Part shown: positions 59,701 to 64,000 of the stretch, in pieces
Numbering within the stretch: the stretch's first letter is position 1
Layout: each line of letters starts with the position of its first letter
NCBI GenBank assembly: GCA_037893245.1
Contig: JBAIAA010000444.1
Location: 873,501 to 937,500 of the forward strand
Direction: 5' to 3'
Length of the DNA stretch: 64,000 nucleotides
Origin: Crossaster papposus
Lineage: Eukaryota; Echinodermata; Asteroidea; Velatida; Solasteridae
Position numbers and translations under genes: made by a program
Notes under the pieces: generated by a model
Databases searched by the model: none
What the model saw: the letters and a program-made list of their open reading frames with translations, nothing else
What the model was told of the DNA's origin: nothing

Positions 59701-62548
59701 TTGTGGTCACCCAGCTAGAACTTTTTTTTGGTCGATTTTGCGAAACAATTGTGTATAGAAATCACATGCTTTTCTGAACTTCAAAGCTGTTTATCTCATA
59801 ATTAGGTTGTCTGGGTTTGAAAGCTAAATCCTTCCCCCAGGGGAGATAGGGCGGGGTACATGTAAATGATACATAATTTTAAAGCTGAAATCATAGACAA
59901 TTTGAACAAAATCTAAACAACCAAAATTGTTCGACTTTTTCCAGGTTTTGTTGGAGCAGGTCACAAATGTTGTATATTCCCTTTAACAAATAAATGTCCA
60001 GAAGGCAAGTTGAAAGATAGCTGTTTAAATTCTTCGTGGTTTTTGTTTCCGATACGTGAGTTTGAATCATTATTTAATTTCTATTGTCATTTAGATATTT
60101 AGGTATCAACTCGATCACTAACCTGACTCACTTCAGTGACGATGCGTTTTCAGGCCAGCTGATATTGTACGAGACAATGCGGGCCAGACATCACCCCTTT
60201 AGTAGTCATCCAAATGTCATTCACTTGTAAGTTCTCAGAATCTTTCTCATTTCTTGTAATCAACAATACTTTCCGAGTGCGTTCCGAGTGCGTTCCGAGT
60301 GCGTTCCGAGTGCGTTCCGAGTGCGTTCCGAGTGCGTTCCGAGTGCGTTCCGAGTGCGTTTCGAGTGCGTTCCGAGTGCGTTCCGAGTACGTTTCTGAGT
60401 ACGTTTCTGAGTACGTTTCTGAGTACGTTTCTGAGTACGTTTTTGAGTACGTTTCTGAGTAGTAGCTTTCTGAGTAGCTTTCCGAGTAGCTTTCCGAGTA
60501 GCTTTCCGGGTAGCTTTCCGAGTAGCTTTCCGAGTAGCTTTCCGAGTAGCTTTCCGAGTAGCTTTCCGGGTAGCTTTCCGAGTAGCTTTCCGAGTAGCTT
60601 TCCGGGTAGCTTTCCGAGTAGCTTTCCGAGTAGCTTTCCGAGTAGCTTTCCGAGTAGCTTTCCGAGTAGCTTTCCGAGTAGCTTTCCGAGTAGCTTTTCG
60701 AGTAGCTTTCCGAGTAGCTTTCCGAGTAGCTTTCCGAGTAGCTTTCCGAGTAGCTTTCCGAGTAGCTTTCCGAGTAGCTTTCCGGGTAGCTTTCCGAGTA
60801 GCTTTCCAGGTAGCTTTCCGGGTAGCTTTCCGGGTAGCTTTCCGGGTAGCTTTCCGGGTAGCTTTCCGATTAGCTTTCCGGGTAGCTTTCCGAGTAGCTT
60901 TCCGGGTAAGCTTTCAGGGTAAGCTTTCAGGGTTTGGTTTAGCGGTGTTTTTCCAAATCTTGAAAAAAACAAATGGATTTGAAATGCCTCATACATGCAG
61001 AGACTTGAATGACAACAGAATTCAAGCAATAAACGCCAGTGATCTGTGCAACCTCGGGGAGCTTCAACTTCTCAATCTAGACTACAATGAACTAGACGAG
61101 GTCACGTTAAACGAGACGGCATTCTCCTGTTTGCCAAATTTGACAACACTGTAAGTACGTGTTTCAAAAGTTACACCAAAACATGAGACTAATTGTGCCC
61201 TGTCACCACAAAATGAGAGTAAAGTCGCACAATGTGATTCAGAGATATGGCCATCCAAAGTCAAAATATGAAGGGGTGATAAATTTTGAGATTTTGTGTA
61301 ATTTTGAAAGCCTAAGTCCTCCTCTATATATTCCCATTTTTGGGGTGCAATTAGATGATCGAAAACCTCTTAAATAACGTAAAGTTGAGTAGTGTGTGCG
61401 TAGTTAGTGTTTGGATTAAAGTCCACCAGTTGTCTAATTAACATGGTAATTAAATATGAAAATTAGGTCTTCATAACTGTCCCACGTTTTTGAAATGTTG
61501 ATATTATGTTGATTATACAATAGTTTGTATGTGTGGGAAGTTTCAAGAAGAAATAATGATTAGAACATAGCCGTTGCTATGCTCAACCGAACCTTACTTG
61601 TCCTGTTTGGCAATCTTGTGTGAGTTTCGTTTATGATGTTTATAAATGAGTTTTCTCACAAACACGTTTTGTGAAACCCGTGACTTTCTGGAGCGCTGTA
61701 GAATGTATTTATCGCAAAACCCCCAAGTGTTATATACCATTGGAAAGCTCTCTTTCTCAAGAAATTGAAAATATCTCAATTTTTAATTTGTCCGACTTTA
61801 CTTTCATATTGTGGTGACAGGTCACAATTATGGATAGATCTGAGCAGCAGCTTAGACGAATTTGATCTGTAATGACGAATATTCCCAAGACCATGTTTAA
61901 ATAGAATGACCAACATTTAAAATTGAATGATAAATTGGTTTGGTAAAAGCGTGTAATTTGTTTTCTCAATCAATATAATAATAATAACAGACAGTTCTTA
62001 TAATAGCGCACGTATCTACCAAGAATAGTACTCAAAGCACTCTCACATTATTACCCCGGTCATTGGGCCCATGAAACATTCCAAATACCATCTCAGCTCC
62101 CTGGGGAGTATACAGCTCGATGCTGCCATTTTCGGCGCAAAGCAGCTAAATCAACCACAATAACCATCTCTGCCCTCACAGGTACCCATTTACTCTTGGG
62201 TGGAGAAAAGCAATGAGTGACAAAGTGCCTTGCCCAAGGGCACACGCACCATAGTCCTAAGCCGGATACTAACCCACAACCTGCAGCTTTAACCTACATA
62301 TTACAAATTCAATGCTCCAGATCACGAGACCACGACACTCCGCGTTAAATGTGAGAAATGGGAAATTTGAATGAAACGCGTTTTAAAATAGCCGGAAAAA
62401 TTGATATTATTGTTTGAGAAATAGTCTTGAAGAAATACATTGTTTTGATTATGTTTCTATTTTGTTTCAGGCATCTTTCAGGAAACCGTTTTGTATACAT
62501 CCCAGCAGCCCTTCAACTACAGGAGATAGTCCCATCGCTCGAAATCTT
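26611..62548 (+). CDS. gene 2: secreted/membrane leucine-rich-repeat protein, 5' part (17 exons)
   Basis: Seventeen GT-AG exons join without a frame break into 504 codons; the gene continues past the window. Exon 1 gives a signal peptide (MKSASYHLLSVCLLLIACC). Exon 2 gives an LRR N-cap with CSGCSC...IKC cysteines. The rest are LRRs, mostly one per exon of 66-81 nt and two in each 150-nt exon, every boundary in phase 2. Repeats such as DLEDNKLKELNEKAITNMQN and NLKTNSISNIEPRALSHLRA fit LxLxxNxLxxI. One-LRR-per-exon in phase 2 is known from LGR-type receptors. The run FEIRRRALRKLSRLQEL plus DTTLKIFPDLSKCTSLEYL recalls the glycoprotein-hormone-receptor segment that ends in a FPDL repeat. It is therefore probably an extracellular ligand-binding ectodomain. 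A seven-helix domain cannot be checked here, and other LRR families (LRIG, Slit-like) remain possible. Confidence 0.85.
26838..26910 (+). repeat. tRNA-derived SINE head
   Basis: GGTCTGGAGCATTGATTTCG followed by the B box GTGGGTTCGAATCCAGCC. Same family as 22741-22830. Confidence 0.6.
26939..27847. mobile_element. MITE family C (about 200-bp arms)
   Basis: Left end AAAGGTAGGATACACCATTG and right end CAATGATGTATCCTACCTTT. Long inverted arms include GGCGTTCGTTTTTAACCGGC. Other copies at 48205-48538 and 56712-57081 are flanked by TTAA. Confidence 0.85.
27848..28319. repeat. 54-bp satellite, left block
   Basis: Units of 54 bp (CACCCACCCATTCCTGATAA ... TGGTGTATCCTACCTTTA) continue directly from the right end of the MITE at 26939-27847 and match its terminal sequence. 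The array is cut by a LINE and resumes at 30341. Confidence 0.92.
28320..30340 (-). mobile_element. 5'-truncated L2/CR1-like LINE
   Basis: Inserted in the 54-bp satellite. The 3' end (low coordinates) has an AATAAA-type signal complementary to 28327-28333, followed by the junction with the array. The 5' end cuts off before the endonuclease domain. No target duplication is visible; about 9 nt of the satellite unit appear to be missing. Confidence 0.85.
28626..30323 (-). CDS. LINE reverse transcriptase (ORF2 C-terminal 565 aa)
   Basis: An uninterrupted 565-aa frame. RT landmarks in order: the LNVRKAAGPDQITPRLL finger motif, the VPVPKKK and MNDYRPVALTS segments, motif A SFIDYSSAFNTIVPSKLYQK, motif B STGTPQGCGLSPLLYSLF, motif C VKFADDTTL, and a VDKTKEMIIDFR segment, then a conserved C-tail (RDSFIPSAVRVFNNG). 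This pattern fits the L2/Rex1/CR1 group of non-LTR retrotransposons, which copy their RNA into nicked target DNA. The apurinic endonuclease that should precede it is missing, so this copy is dead on arrival even though the RT frame is clean. It lies antisense in intron 1 of gene 2. Confidence 0.93.
   Translation of the reverse strand: MDPAAYKRAKYDLEKSINTGKRKYRQLLENNLNSNNTRDLWAGVQNITNYKQSAPIIDNGDITLPDRLNEFYARFDRDILESGSPSAAAADVTEQEPPFIIQPEDVARVLSGLNVRKAAGPDQITPRLLRSCSRQLADILANIFNWSLSIAKMPESFKNSIIVPVPKKKLISSMNDYRPVALTSQIAKCFERLVMNFMKSILPCDLDPCQFAYRTNRCVEDAVNYCLHFILKHLEPGRPNSSKYARISFIDYSSAFNTIVPSKLYQKLIDLKLPGSLCKWVLDFLLKRRQIVRIGSNVSKPIVLSTGTPQGCGLSPLLYSLFTHDCKVDDPSSVIVKFADDTTLSGLICNGDESSYRSQVSSLVKWSESNNLVLNVDKTKEMIIDFRKNKGQIEPIVINGRDVDIVDCFKFLGIFIMNTLSWSNQVSENLKKAQQRLYFLRRLKSFGVSKHILINLYRCVIESCLTSSIIVWFNVTPECAIYKLNRVAKNASRIIGFKLDDMKTIYDKRMRKRVENIVTDVHHPTNEFFHMMPSGRRMRSIGEKTNRFRDSFIPSAVRVFNNGDF
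30341..31893. repeat. 54-bp satellite, right block with 594-bp higher-order repeat
   Basis: About 29 units of 54 bp. Blocks of 11 units (594 bp) recur: the variant GGTGTATATTACC at about 30586 returns 594 bp later. Because 54 is divisible by 3, long frames of an 18-aa repeat (NYQEWVGVKVGYTI...) arise; these are not proteins. Confidence 0.95.
31950..32046 (+). CDS. gene 2 exon 2 (LRR N-cap)
   Basis: Codes VDWGEANKPKTCSGCSCNEG and then TGTIKCASWTT, the C-x2-C-x-C-x8-C layout of an LRR N-terminal cap. Acceptor ATTTATACGGTAG, donor GTAAGT; phase 1 in, phase 2 out. It lies about 55 bp after the satellite ends. Confidence 0.8.
32272..32526. mobile_element. foldback MITE related to family A
   Basis: Ends TGGGCCCAATTTCTTGGCTC and GAGCCATGAAATTGGGCCC. 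The interior differs from family A (repeated GGTAAGCA / TTACGG motifs). Confidence 0.75.
32801..32866 (+). CDS. gene 2 exon 3 (LRR)
   Basis: 66 nt, reading VVIGYQFAYIDEYTFNPYTT. Acceptor CTTTTCCAATACAG, donor GTAAGT. Confidence 0.8.
33160..33262. repeat. short GCGACTAGACTT tandem repeat
   Basis: About eight copies of 10-12 bp units, just upstream of exon 4. Related CAAGTCC repeats occur at 47510-47620 and 52140-52360. Confidence 0.7.
33349..33417 (+). CDS. gene 2 exon 4 (LRR)
   Basis: 69 nt, reading IIVGGNFEIRRRALRKLSRL then QEL. Acceptor TCACTATTTTAG, donor GTAAGC. Confidence 0.82.
33474..33653. mobile_element. short MITE with family D-like ends
   Basis: Starts TAGGTTTTCCCGGTCAATTT and ends AAATTGGCCGGGAAAACCTT, nearly perfect inverses over 18 bp. 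180 bp long, intron 4 of gene 2. Confidence 0.8.
33755..34265. repeat. GC-rich ~36-bp minisatellite
   Basis: Variable units around TGTGCGGAGCAGCGTTGACG GCTC and CGCTCCATTGG. Open frames occur on both strands and in several frames, as expected of a repeat. Intron 4 of gene 2. Confidence 0.85.
34577..34850. mobile_element. partial MITE, family H
   Basis: Shares TCACGTGATTCGGGGCAAG and GCAACCCCCAGCTC with the full copy at 47797-48195; the right arm is incomplete. Confidence 0.7.
34983..35048 (+). CDS. gene 2 exon 5 (LRR)
   Basis: 66 nt, reading TIVDTTLKIFPDLSKCTSLE then YL. Acceptor CTTGGTACCAACAG, donor GTAAGT. The FPDL repeat is the most LGR-like part of the protein. Confidence 0.85.
35077..35145. 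repeat. 69-nt foldback
   Basis: TAGCCCAGGTTGGA at the left and its exact inverse TCCAACCTGGGCTA at the right. Related single arms occur near 41909 and 43548. Confidence 0.7.
35750..36225. repeat. 82-bp GTCGTG-rich minisatellite
   Basis: Copies of ATTGCATCTGCCATCGTGCC start at 35921, 36003, 36085 and 36167, exactly 82 bp apart, made of TGCCGTCGTG and TGCTGTCG sub-motifs. Because 82 is not a multiple of 3, several frames stay open on both strands. Intron 5 of gene 2. Confidence 0.92.
36278..36740. mobile_element. partial family D followed by partial family F
   Basis: 36278-36433 is the right end of D (ending AAATAGCCGGGAAAACCTAT). From about 36445 the sequence matches one arm of family F (AATAAGTTAAGAGAGCCTAA). 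Confidence 0.6.
36759..41036. mobile_element. composite element: ~115-bp inverted repeats around a Penelope-like element
   Basis: The left end GTGACCGACTGGCCCAAAGC ... TAATTTGCATAA is mirrored, with mismatches, at 40915-41036. Inside, an AGAAACCGGTGTATGCAGG motif at about 37275 recurs in the same orientation at about 40117, like the repeated ends of Penelope elements. Three degenerate ~300-bp units (37330-38160) and two poly-G tracts lie between. The simplest reading is a Penelope-like element inserted into a foldback element, in intron 5 of gene 2. Confidence 0.6.
38364..39894 (-). pseudogene. Penelope-like reverse transcriptase with one frameshift
   Basis: Two overlapping frames (39894-39262, then 39383-38364). 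The first has LYLLPKVHKK, FVGRPIISGCGGPTQSLSKY and motif A TLDIVSMYTNCPQDEAIESV. The second continues with FEFNGKFFRQNIGVAMGSEC, motif C SYMRYRDDVLII, a VTFLDL segment and a HKNIKDELVRSRTK tail. This order is that of Penelope-like RTs, with RYRDD at the active site. A single-base shift near 39268 separates the halves. No GIY-YIG endonuclease was found after the RT; the frame also lacks an ATG and is preceded by a stop, so a 5' part (where some Penelope relatives carry the endonuclease) may be lost. Element families of this kind prime on nicked DNA ends. Confidence 0.85.
41161..41238 (+). CDS. gene 2 exon 6 (LRR)
   Basis: 78 nt, reading DLTNNQLKITPYNYEGFVLP then KTLRKV. Acceptor TTTCTATTTGCAG, donor GTACGT. 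Confidence 0.85.
41239..43095. other. intron 6 of gene 2
   Basis: Contains a degenerate repeat around 41430-41760 (TCCATCA / TGATGGACT motifs in both directions), a partial family A MITE at 41820-41905, and a foldback at 41937-42315. 42340-43095 holds nothing recognisable. Confidence 0.5.
41937..42315. mobile_element. foldback MITE with ~150-bp arms
   Basis: GTCATGGGTTACAAAAAACG ... GTACGAACTTCC on the left and GAAAGTTCGTACATGATGTT ... TTTTTGTAACCCGTGAC on the right are imperfect inverses. Confidence 0.75.
43096..43143 (+). CDS. gene 2 exon 7 (short, atypical LRR; uncertain 3' end)
   Basis: Reads YLDTSLQSIPFDCRF after a good acceptor (TTATTATTATTTCAG). The only donor that keeps phase 2 is GTATAG at 43144, giving 48 nt instead of about 72. 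A short degenerate repeat begins right at the donor, so the exon end may have been damaged. Confidence 0.45.
43144..43245. repeat. ATCGATATTTATCGTT degenerate tandem repeat
   Basis: About three copies of CGTTTTTCGTATAGC(A/C)ACATCGATATTTAT overlap the end of exon 7. Confidence 0.7.
43563..44287. mobile_element. cluster of family A MITEs
   Basis: A right-half copy (43563-43734), a full copy (43734-43981), a 72-bp right-end duplicate (43980-44051) and another full copy (44051-44287) lie head to tail. The segment TTTTTACTGAGCAAAACTAT occurs twice identically. Confidence 0.8.
44488..44556 (+). CDS. gene 2 exon 8 (LRR)
   Basis: 69 nt, reading HLIDNQLEWIPRHFMSQTQL then EYV. Acceptor TTTATTTATCTTCAG, donor GTAAGT. 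Confidence 0.85.
44691..44944. mobile_element. foldback MITE, family A
   Basis: Ends CAGGGGCCAATTTCATAGAG and CTCTATGAAATTGGCCCC, perfect inverses. Confidence 0.85.
45220..45643. mobile_element. foldback MITE, family B
   Basis: Ends GTGACCTGTCATCACAACAT and TTTTGTGGTGACAGGTAAC. Intron 8 of gene 2. Confidence 0.8.
45766..46741. repeat. 488-bp tandem duplication
   Basis: TGACGTCATGAAGGGTGATG starts at 45766 and again at 46254. The two copies differ by only a handful of bases (for example CTTGTTTCGAAC versus CTTATTTCAAAC), so the duplication is recent. Confidence 0.93.
47147..47296 (+). CDS. gene 2 exon 9 (two LRRs)
   Basis: 150 nt, reading GLCGNQLSFIPTDSLVGVEN and then LAENRITSISRRNIRLLGAR. 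Acceptor TAAATTATTTTCAG, donor GTAGGT. Looks like two ancestral exons fused by intron loss. Confidence 0.85.
47505..47620. repeat. 12-bp TCACAGGTCCAG tandem repeat
   Basis: About eight units inside a GAGTCCCTGCAA-type repeat that recurs at 52130-52375. Confidence 0.85.
47797..48195. mobile_element. foldback MITE, family H
   Basis: AATAAGCCATTTTGCGCGTG at the left; CACGCGCAAATGGCTTATT at the right. Arms of about 130 bp include TATATCACGTGATTCGGGGC and its inverse. Confidence 0.88.
48205..48538. mobile_element. MITE family C flanked by TTAA
   Basis: TTTAAAGGTATGATACACCA at the left and GGTGTATCCCACCTTTAA at the right. TTAA on both sides agrees with a TTAA target. Confidence 0.85.
48572..48993. 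mobile_element. foldback MITE, family B
   Basis: Ends ATGTGACCTTTCATCACAAA and TTTGTGATGACAGGTCACAT. Intron 9 of gene 2. Confidence 0.82.
49286..49357 (+). CDS. gene 2 exon 10 (LRR)
   Basis: 72 nt, reading NLKTNSISNIEPRALSHLRA then LSML. Acceptor TTGCCTCTTTTCAG, donor GTGAGT. A textbook 24-residue LRR. Confidence 0.9.
49633..49704 (+). CDS. gene 2 exon 11 (LRR)
   Basis: 72 nt, reading ELNKNLLWDLPPKSLDDLPE then LIHL. Acceptor ATTTTCTTCAAAG, donor GTGAGT. Confidence 0.88.
50745..51830. repeat. ~83-bp minisatellite
   Basis: Units contain TTTTGGCCTGGCCCTACCGT, TATATACAATGTTTATGCAC and CTCGCATCCCTTTTCAACAA. Some units lack the TATACAATG part. A 282-codon open frame crosses the array but is only repeat translation. 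Confidence 0.92.
52130..52375. repeat. foldback with CAAGTCC repeats
   Basis: TTGTAGTCGAGTCCCTGCAA at the left is mirrored by GATGGACTCGACTACA at the right, with tandem TTTCACAAGTCC and GGGACTTGCA units between. Confidence 0.7.
54105..54136. repeat. 14-bp-arm hairpin
   Basis: ACACAAAACCCCCG, a GTGT loop, then the exact inverse CGGGGGTTTTGTGT. Confidence 0.8.
54728..55085 (-). repeat. tRNA-derived SINE (minus strand)
   Basis: On the minus strand it begins with a tRNA-like head (GGTGGCTTGTGTGTAAAGCG) and the B box GGGTTCGATTCCC. The body has GGTTTTCTCCTGTGCCAC, and it ends in an ATTATTATTA tail. It lies in intron 11 of gene 2, 70 bp before exon 12. Confidence 0.82.
55155..55226 (+). CDS. gene 2 exon 12 (LRR)
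   Basis: 72 nt, reading DLEDNKLKELNEKAITNMQN then LKHL. Acceptor TTGTTGAAACACAG, donor GTAAGT. Confidence 0.9.
55312..55743. mobile_element. foldback MITE, family B
   Basis: Ends TGTGACCTGTCATCACAAAA and GTTGTGATGACAGGTCACA. Intron 12 of gene 2. Confidence 0.85.
56243..56488. mobile_element. foldback MITE, family A
   Basis: Ends CAGGGGCCAATTTCACGGAG and CTCCGTGAAATTGGCCCCTG, perfect inverses. It abuts a family B copy. Confidence 0.88.
56487..57271. mobile_element. MITE family B carrying a nested family C copy
   Basis: B ends CTGTCACCACAAAATGAGAG and TTTTGTGATGACAGGTCAC. The C copy (56712-57081) interrupts B within a TTTAAAG motif that is intact in the B copy at 23916-24547. Confidence 0.85.
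56712..57081. mobile_element. MITE family C with TTAA target duplication
   Basis: TTAA AGGTAGTATACACC at the left, GGTGTATACTACCT TTAA at the right. Confidence 0.88.
57457..57537 (+). CDS. gene 2 exon 13 (LRR)
   Basis: 81 nt, reading YLSRQVPGLEVIRYNAFSAI then SNSLQEL. The acceptor TTTCTCTGCGAAG keeps phase 2. A nearer AG at 57472 would give a 65-nt exon and break the frame of exon 14. Donor GTAAGT. Confidence 0.68.
57900..58319. mobile_element. foldback MITE, family I, copy 2
   Basis: ATGTGACCCACCACCCCAAA at the left and TTTTGGGGTGGTGGATCACA at the right. Nearly the same interior as 662-1070. Preceded by a poly-G tract. Confidence 0.85.
58439..58516 (+). CDS. gene 2 exon 14 (LRR)
   Basis: 78 nt, reading YLSENSLSNFPHAVLSQESF then NNLSHM. 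Acceptor TGCTTTCTCGGCAG, donor GTGAGT. Confidence 0.85.
58972..59165. mobile_element. palindromic MITE
   Basis: GGGAATAAATAAATGTGTGT and the inverse ACACACATTTATTCCC. The centre GATAATTACCCTCGCCTTCG GC is itself part of a hairpin. Confidence 0.75.
59170..60094. other. intron 14 remainder
   Basis: AT-rich. It has a pair of related 40-bp segments (GTCGATTTTGCGAAACAATT) at about 59685 and 59733. Nothing else recognised. Confidence 0.4.
60095..60226 (+). CDS. gene 2 exon 15 (LRR with insertion)
   Basis: 132 nt, reading YLGINSITNLTHFSDDAFSG, then a 15-20-residue insert (LYETMRARHHPF) and SSHPNVIHL. Acceptor TTGTCATTTAG, donor GTAAGT. NLT is a possible N-glycosylation site. Confidence 0.82.
60270..60930. 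repeat. 11/12-bp minisatellite (CGTTCCGAGTG, GTAGCTTTCCGA)
   Basis: Begins about 45 bp after the exon 15 donor. Three successive unit types: 11-bp CGTTCCGAGTG, 12-bp GTTTCTGAGTAC and 12-bp GTAGCTTTCCGA/G. Long frames on both strands (FPSS and GKLL repeats) are artefacts. Confidence 0.95.
61001..61150 (+). CDS. gene 2 exon 16 (two LRRs)
   Basis: 150 nt, reading DLNDNRIQAINASDLCNLGE and LNLDYNELDEVTLNETAFSC. Acceptor CTCATACATGCAG, donor GTAAGT. NAS and NET are possible glycosylation sites. Confidence 0.9.
61195..61828. mobile_element. foldback MITE, family B
   Basis: Ends GTGCCCTGTCACCACAAAAT and ATTGTGGTGACAGGTCACA. It retains the uninterrupted interior typical of long B copies. Confidence 0.82.
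61833..62400. mobile_element. MITE family D split by a SINE
   Basis: D pieces lie at 61833-61970 and about 62345-62400 (ending AAATAGCCGGAAAAATTGA). Between them is a minus-strand tRNA-type SINE (61973-62343) with an AATAATAATAA tail, CTTGCCCAAGGGCACACGCA and CCCACAACCTGCAGC. Confidence 0.75.
62471..62548 (+). CDS. gene 2 exon 17 (LRR; last exon in window)
   Basis: 78 nt, reading HLSGNRFVYIPAALQLQEIV then PSLEIL. Acceptor ATTTTGTTTCAG, donor GTAAAC. It ends in phase 2, so at least one more exon lies beyond 64000 or was missed. Confidence 0.82.
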
Positions 62549-62662
62549 GTAAACAAAAAACGTTAATTTATTTAGACAAAAAAAAAAAAAAATCATACTT
62601 CCACTAAAAACTACCCTGAGACCATAATTAACTACCTCCACCAATGAATGAATAAGATTAAA

Positions 62663-63181
62663 ACTGCTTACTGGCTGGAATGACCTGAAATATACAAATC
62701 AAATAAGTTAAGATGGCCTAATATTTCGATCTTAACAAGATCTTCTTCAGAGACTAAATGGCTGTGTACAAGAAACAAACATATATAGGGCAACACCCAG
62801 CATGATGCACATCATGAATGCTAAACAAAACACAAAAGAACCCCCCCCCCCCCCCCCCACATTACTCCTATTCATACTTCCTTGTTAGTTCTTCACCCTG
62901 GACCCCCTTCCTTGTGGTTTTACCCCCTCTGCTTTTGTTCCTATCCTGCCTTTGATCCTACCCACACTGACCTCACCCTTTAATCCCTCAGCCTAATCCT
63001 CCTTTTGTTGTTTGTTCCATTGTAATCTGTGCTTTTTCTTTTGTGTTTTTTCAGCATTCATGATGCGTATCATGCTGTGTGTTGCCCTGTATTTTGTTTG
63101 TTTCTTGTACACAGCCATTTAGTCTCTGAAGAAGATCTTGTTAAGATCGAAATATTAGGCCATCTTAACTTATTTGATTTC
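62663..63181. mobile_element. family F element, inverted arms, 14-bp flanking repeat
   Basis: CAAATAAGTTAAGATGGCCT and its inverse AGGCCATCTTAACTTATTTG bound about 170-bp arms around a poly-C tract. TCCACCAATGAATG flanks both sides (about 62637 and 63180), and the surrounding sequence is family G. Confidence 0.75.
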
Positions 63182-63351
63182 CACCAATGAATGGATAACT
63201 TTTCTAGAAGAAAAATGATACCAAGGTATTTGATTTGAGACAGTAGTTTTAACTTTAGACCCTATTTTGTGAAGCGAAGTCAGGGGTTATTTTGCACCAA
63301 AAAAATAACTATTAAAGCTATGTCAAACACAAGTAAACCACAATTTTGCAT

Positions 63352-63571
63352 AAATCTTAAAGTGAACAAAGAAATTGGCAAGGCGGGACTCAAACCTGCG
63401 ACCTCCGGAATACCGGACCGGCGATCTACCAACGTCATTATCTTGCCCTATGTTGGCGGTCTCACAAACATAGGGCAAGATACTGCTCAGTTGGTAGAGC
63501 GCCCGTCCAATATTCCAGAAGTTGCAGATTCGAGTCCAGCCTTGCCAATTTCTTTGTTCACTTTGAGATTT
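63352..63571. repeat. head-to-head pair of tRNA-like sequences
   Basis: Plus copy 63474-63547: GGCAAGA start, D-arm TGCTCAGTTGGTAGAGC, B box GATTCGAGTCC and end CCTTGCC, which pairs with the start. Minus copy 63448-63378 has the same layout (GTTGGTAGATCGC, GGTTTGAGTCC). The anticodon arms do not fold well, so these are tRNA-derived rather than working tRNAs. AAAGTGAACAAAGAAATTGG and its inverse extend the palindrome outward. Confidence 0.8.
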
Positions 63572-63735
63572 AAACCATAATGTGTTAATAAATTCACAGT
63601 CGCAGTTTAGTTTTTGTCTTAAAAGGTGGAATTTATTCAAGATTCTGATTGTCCAAAGTTTTTAATTTCTTTAGCAAAGTATTTTACTGTCTAGTGTCTG
63701 TATTATGCAGCTTTTATTGCAAACCATCTTAATAT

Positions 63736-63951
63736 CAGGGGTCATAAAACGTGTAAGCACCAAAGTTTGCTTAGCATGCAAATTCTTCCTTGGAGAAAAT
63801 AAAGTTACAAAAGTGATAATGTGGTATTCAGCAGTTTTTTGCTTGAAATGAAAAGCACGTGGAGTTTGGGCTGATAACCCGTTTTTTACTGAGCAAGACT
63901 TGTTTGTGCTAAGCAAATCGTTGTGCTTCATGTTCTATGAAATTAGCCCCT
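63736..63951. mobile_element. foldback MITE, family A (eroded)
   Basis: Left CAGGGGTCATAAAACGTG, right TCTATGAAATTAGCCCCTG. Interior TTGCTTAGCATGC and GTGCTAAGCAAATC. Confidence 0.75.
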
Positions 63952-64000
63952 GGTAGTTAAGCCGGTACTCGGAAAGTACTTGACTACACCTCTGGCTAGT

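Noticed and set aside
60247..61029. 260-codon minus-strand frame of GKLLGKLP repeats
   Set aside because: Repeat translation of the 12-bp minisatellite; it also overlaps a genuine LRR exon on the other strand.

Overview
The window looks like a gene-sparse, repeat-rich piece of an animal nuclear genome, most likely an invertebrate deuterostome (echinoderm-like; this is an inference). The reasons are short exons with GT-AG introns and consistent phases, tRNA-derived SINEs, CR1/L2-like LINE debris, a Harbinger transposon, a Penelope-like reverse transcriptase, many foldback MITEs and large minisatellites. No bacterial-style operons, CRISPR arrays or rRNA were seen.

Two host genes can be assembled by hand, both on the + strand. 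Gene 1 (2166-14722, eight exons plus one optional 30-nt micro-exon) runs from start to stop and encodes about 353 aa: a short N-terminal region, a PDZ domain and a C-terminal region that reads like a beta-trefoil, possibly of IL-1/FGF type. All exon phases agree. Gene 2 (26611 to beyond 62548, 17 exons in the window, 504 residues) encodes a secreted or membrane leucine-rich-repeat protein: signal peptide, cysteine-rich LRR N-cap, then LRRs mostly carried one per exon, all exons joined in phase 2. This layout and some motifs resemble LGR/glycoprotein-hormone-receptor ectodomains, but the 3' end lies outside the window.

Region by region: 1-2165 upstream sequence with a MITE and a degenerate minisatellite; 2166-14722 gene 1, its introns filled with MITEs, a CCCAA-type array, an 82-bp duplication of a coding/splice-donor segment and a 2.2-kb 16-bp satellite; 14829-20988 an old MITE split by a complete 5,068-bp Harbinger element (44-bp identical TIRs, TAA target duplication, DDE transposase on +, four-exon MADF-like gene on -) and by a GC-rich MITE; 20989-26610 AT-rich spacer with a 31-bp-arm perfect hairpin, SINE and LINE fragments; 26611-64000 gene 2. 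Intron 1 of gene 2 holds a MITE, a 54-bp satellite that appears to be amplified from the end of that MITE, and a 5'-truncated LINE that split the satellite. Intron 5 holds a Penelope-like RT between long inverted repeats.

The two host genes share a strand and are neighbours, but nothing in the sequence shows that they act together. The mobile-element genes form self-contained units: Harbinger transposase plus its MADF-like partner, the LINE RT, and the Penelope-like RT with one frameshift.
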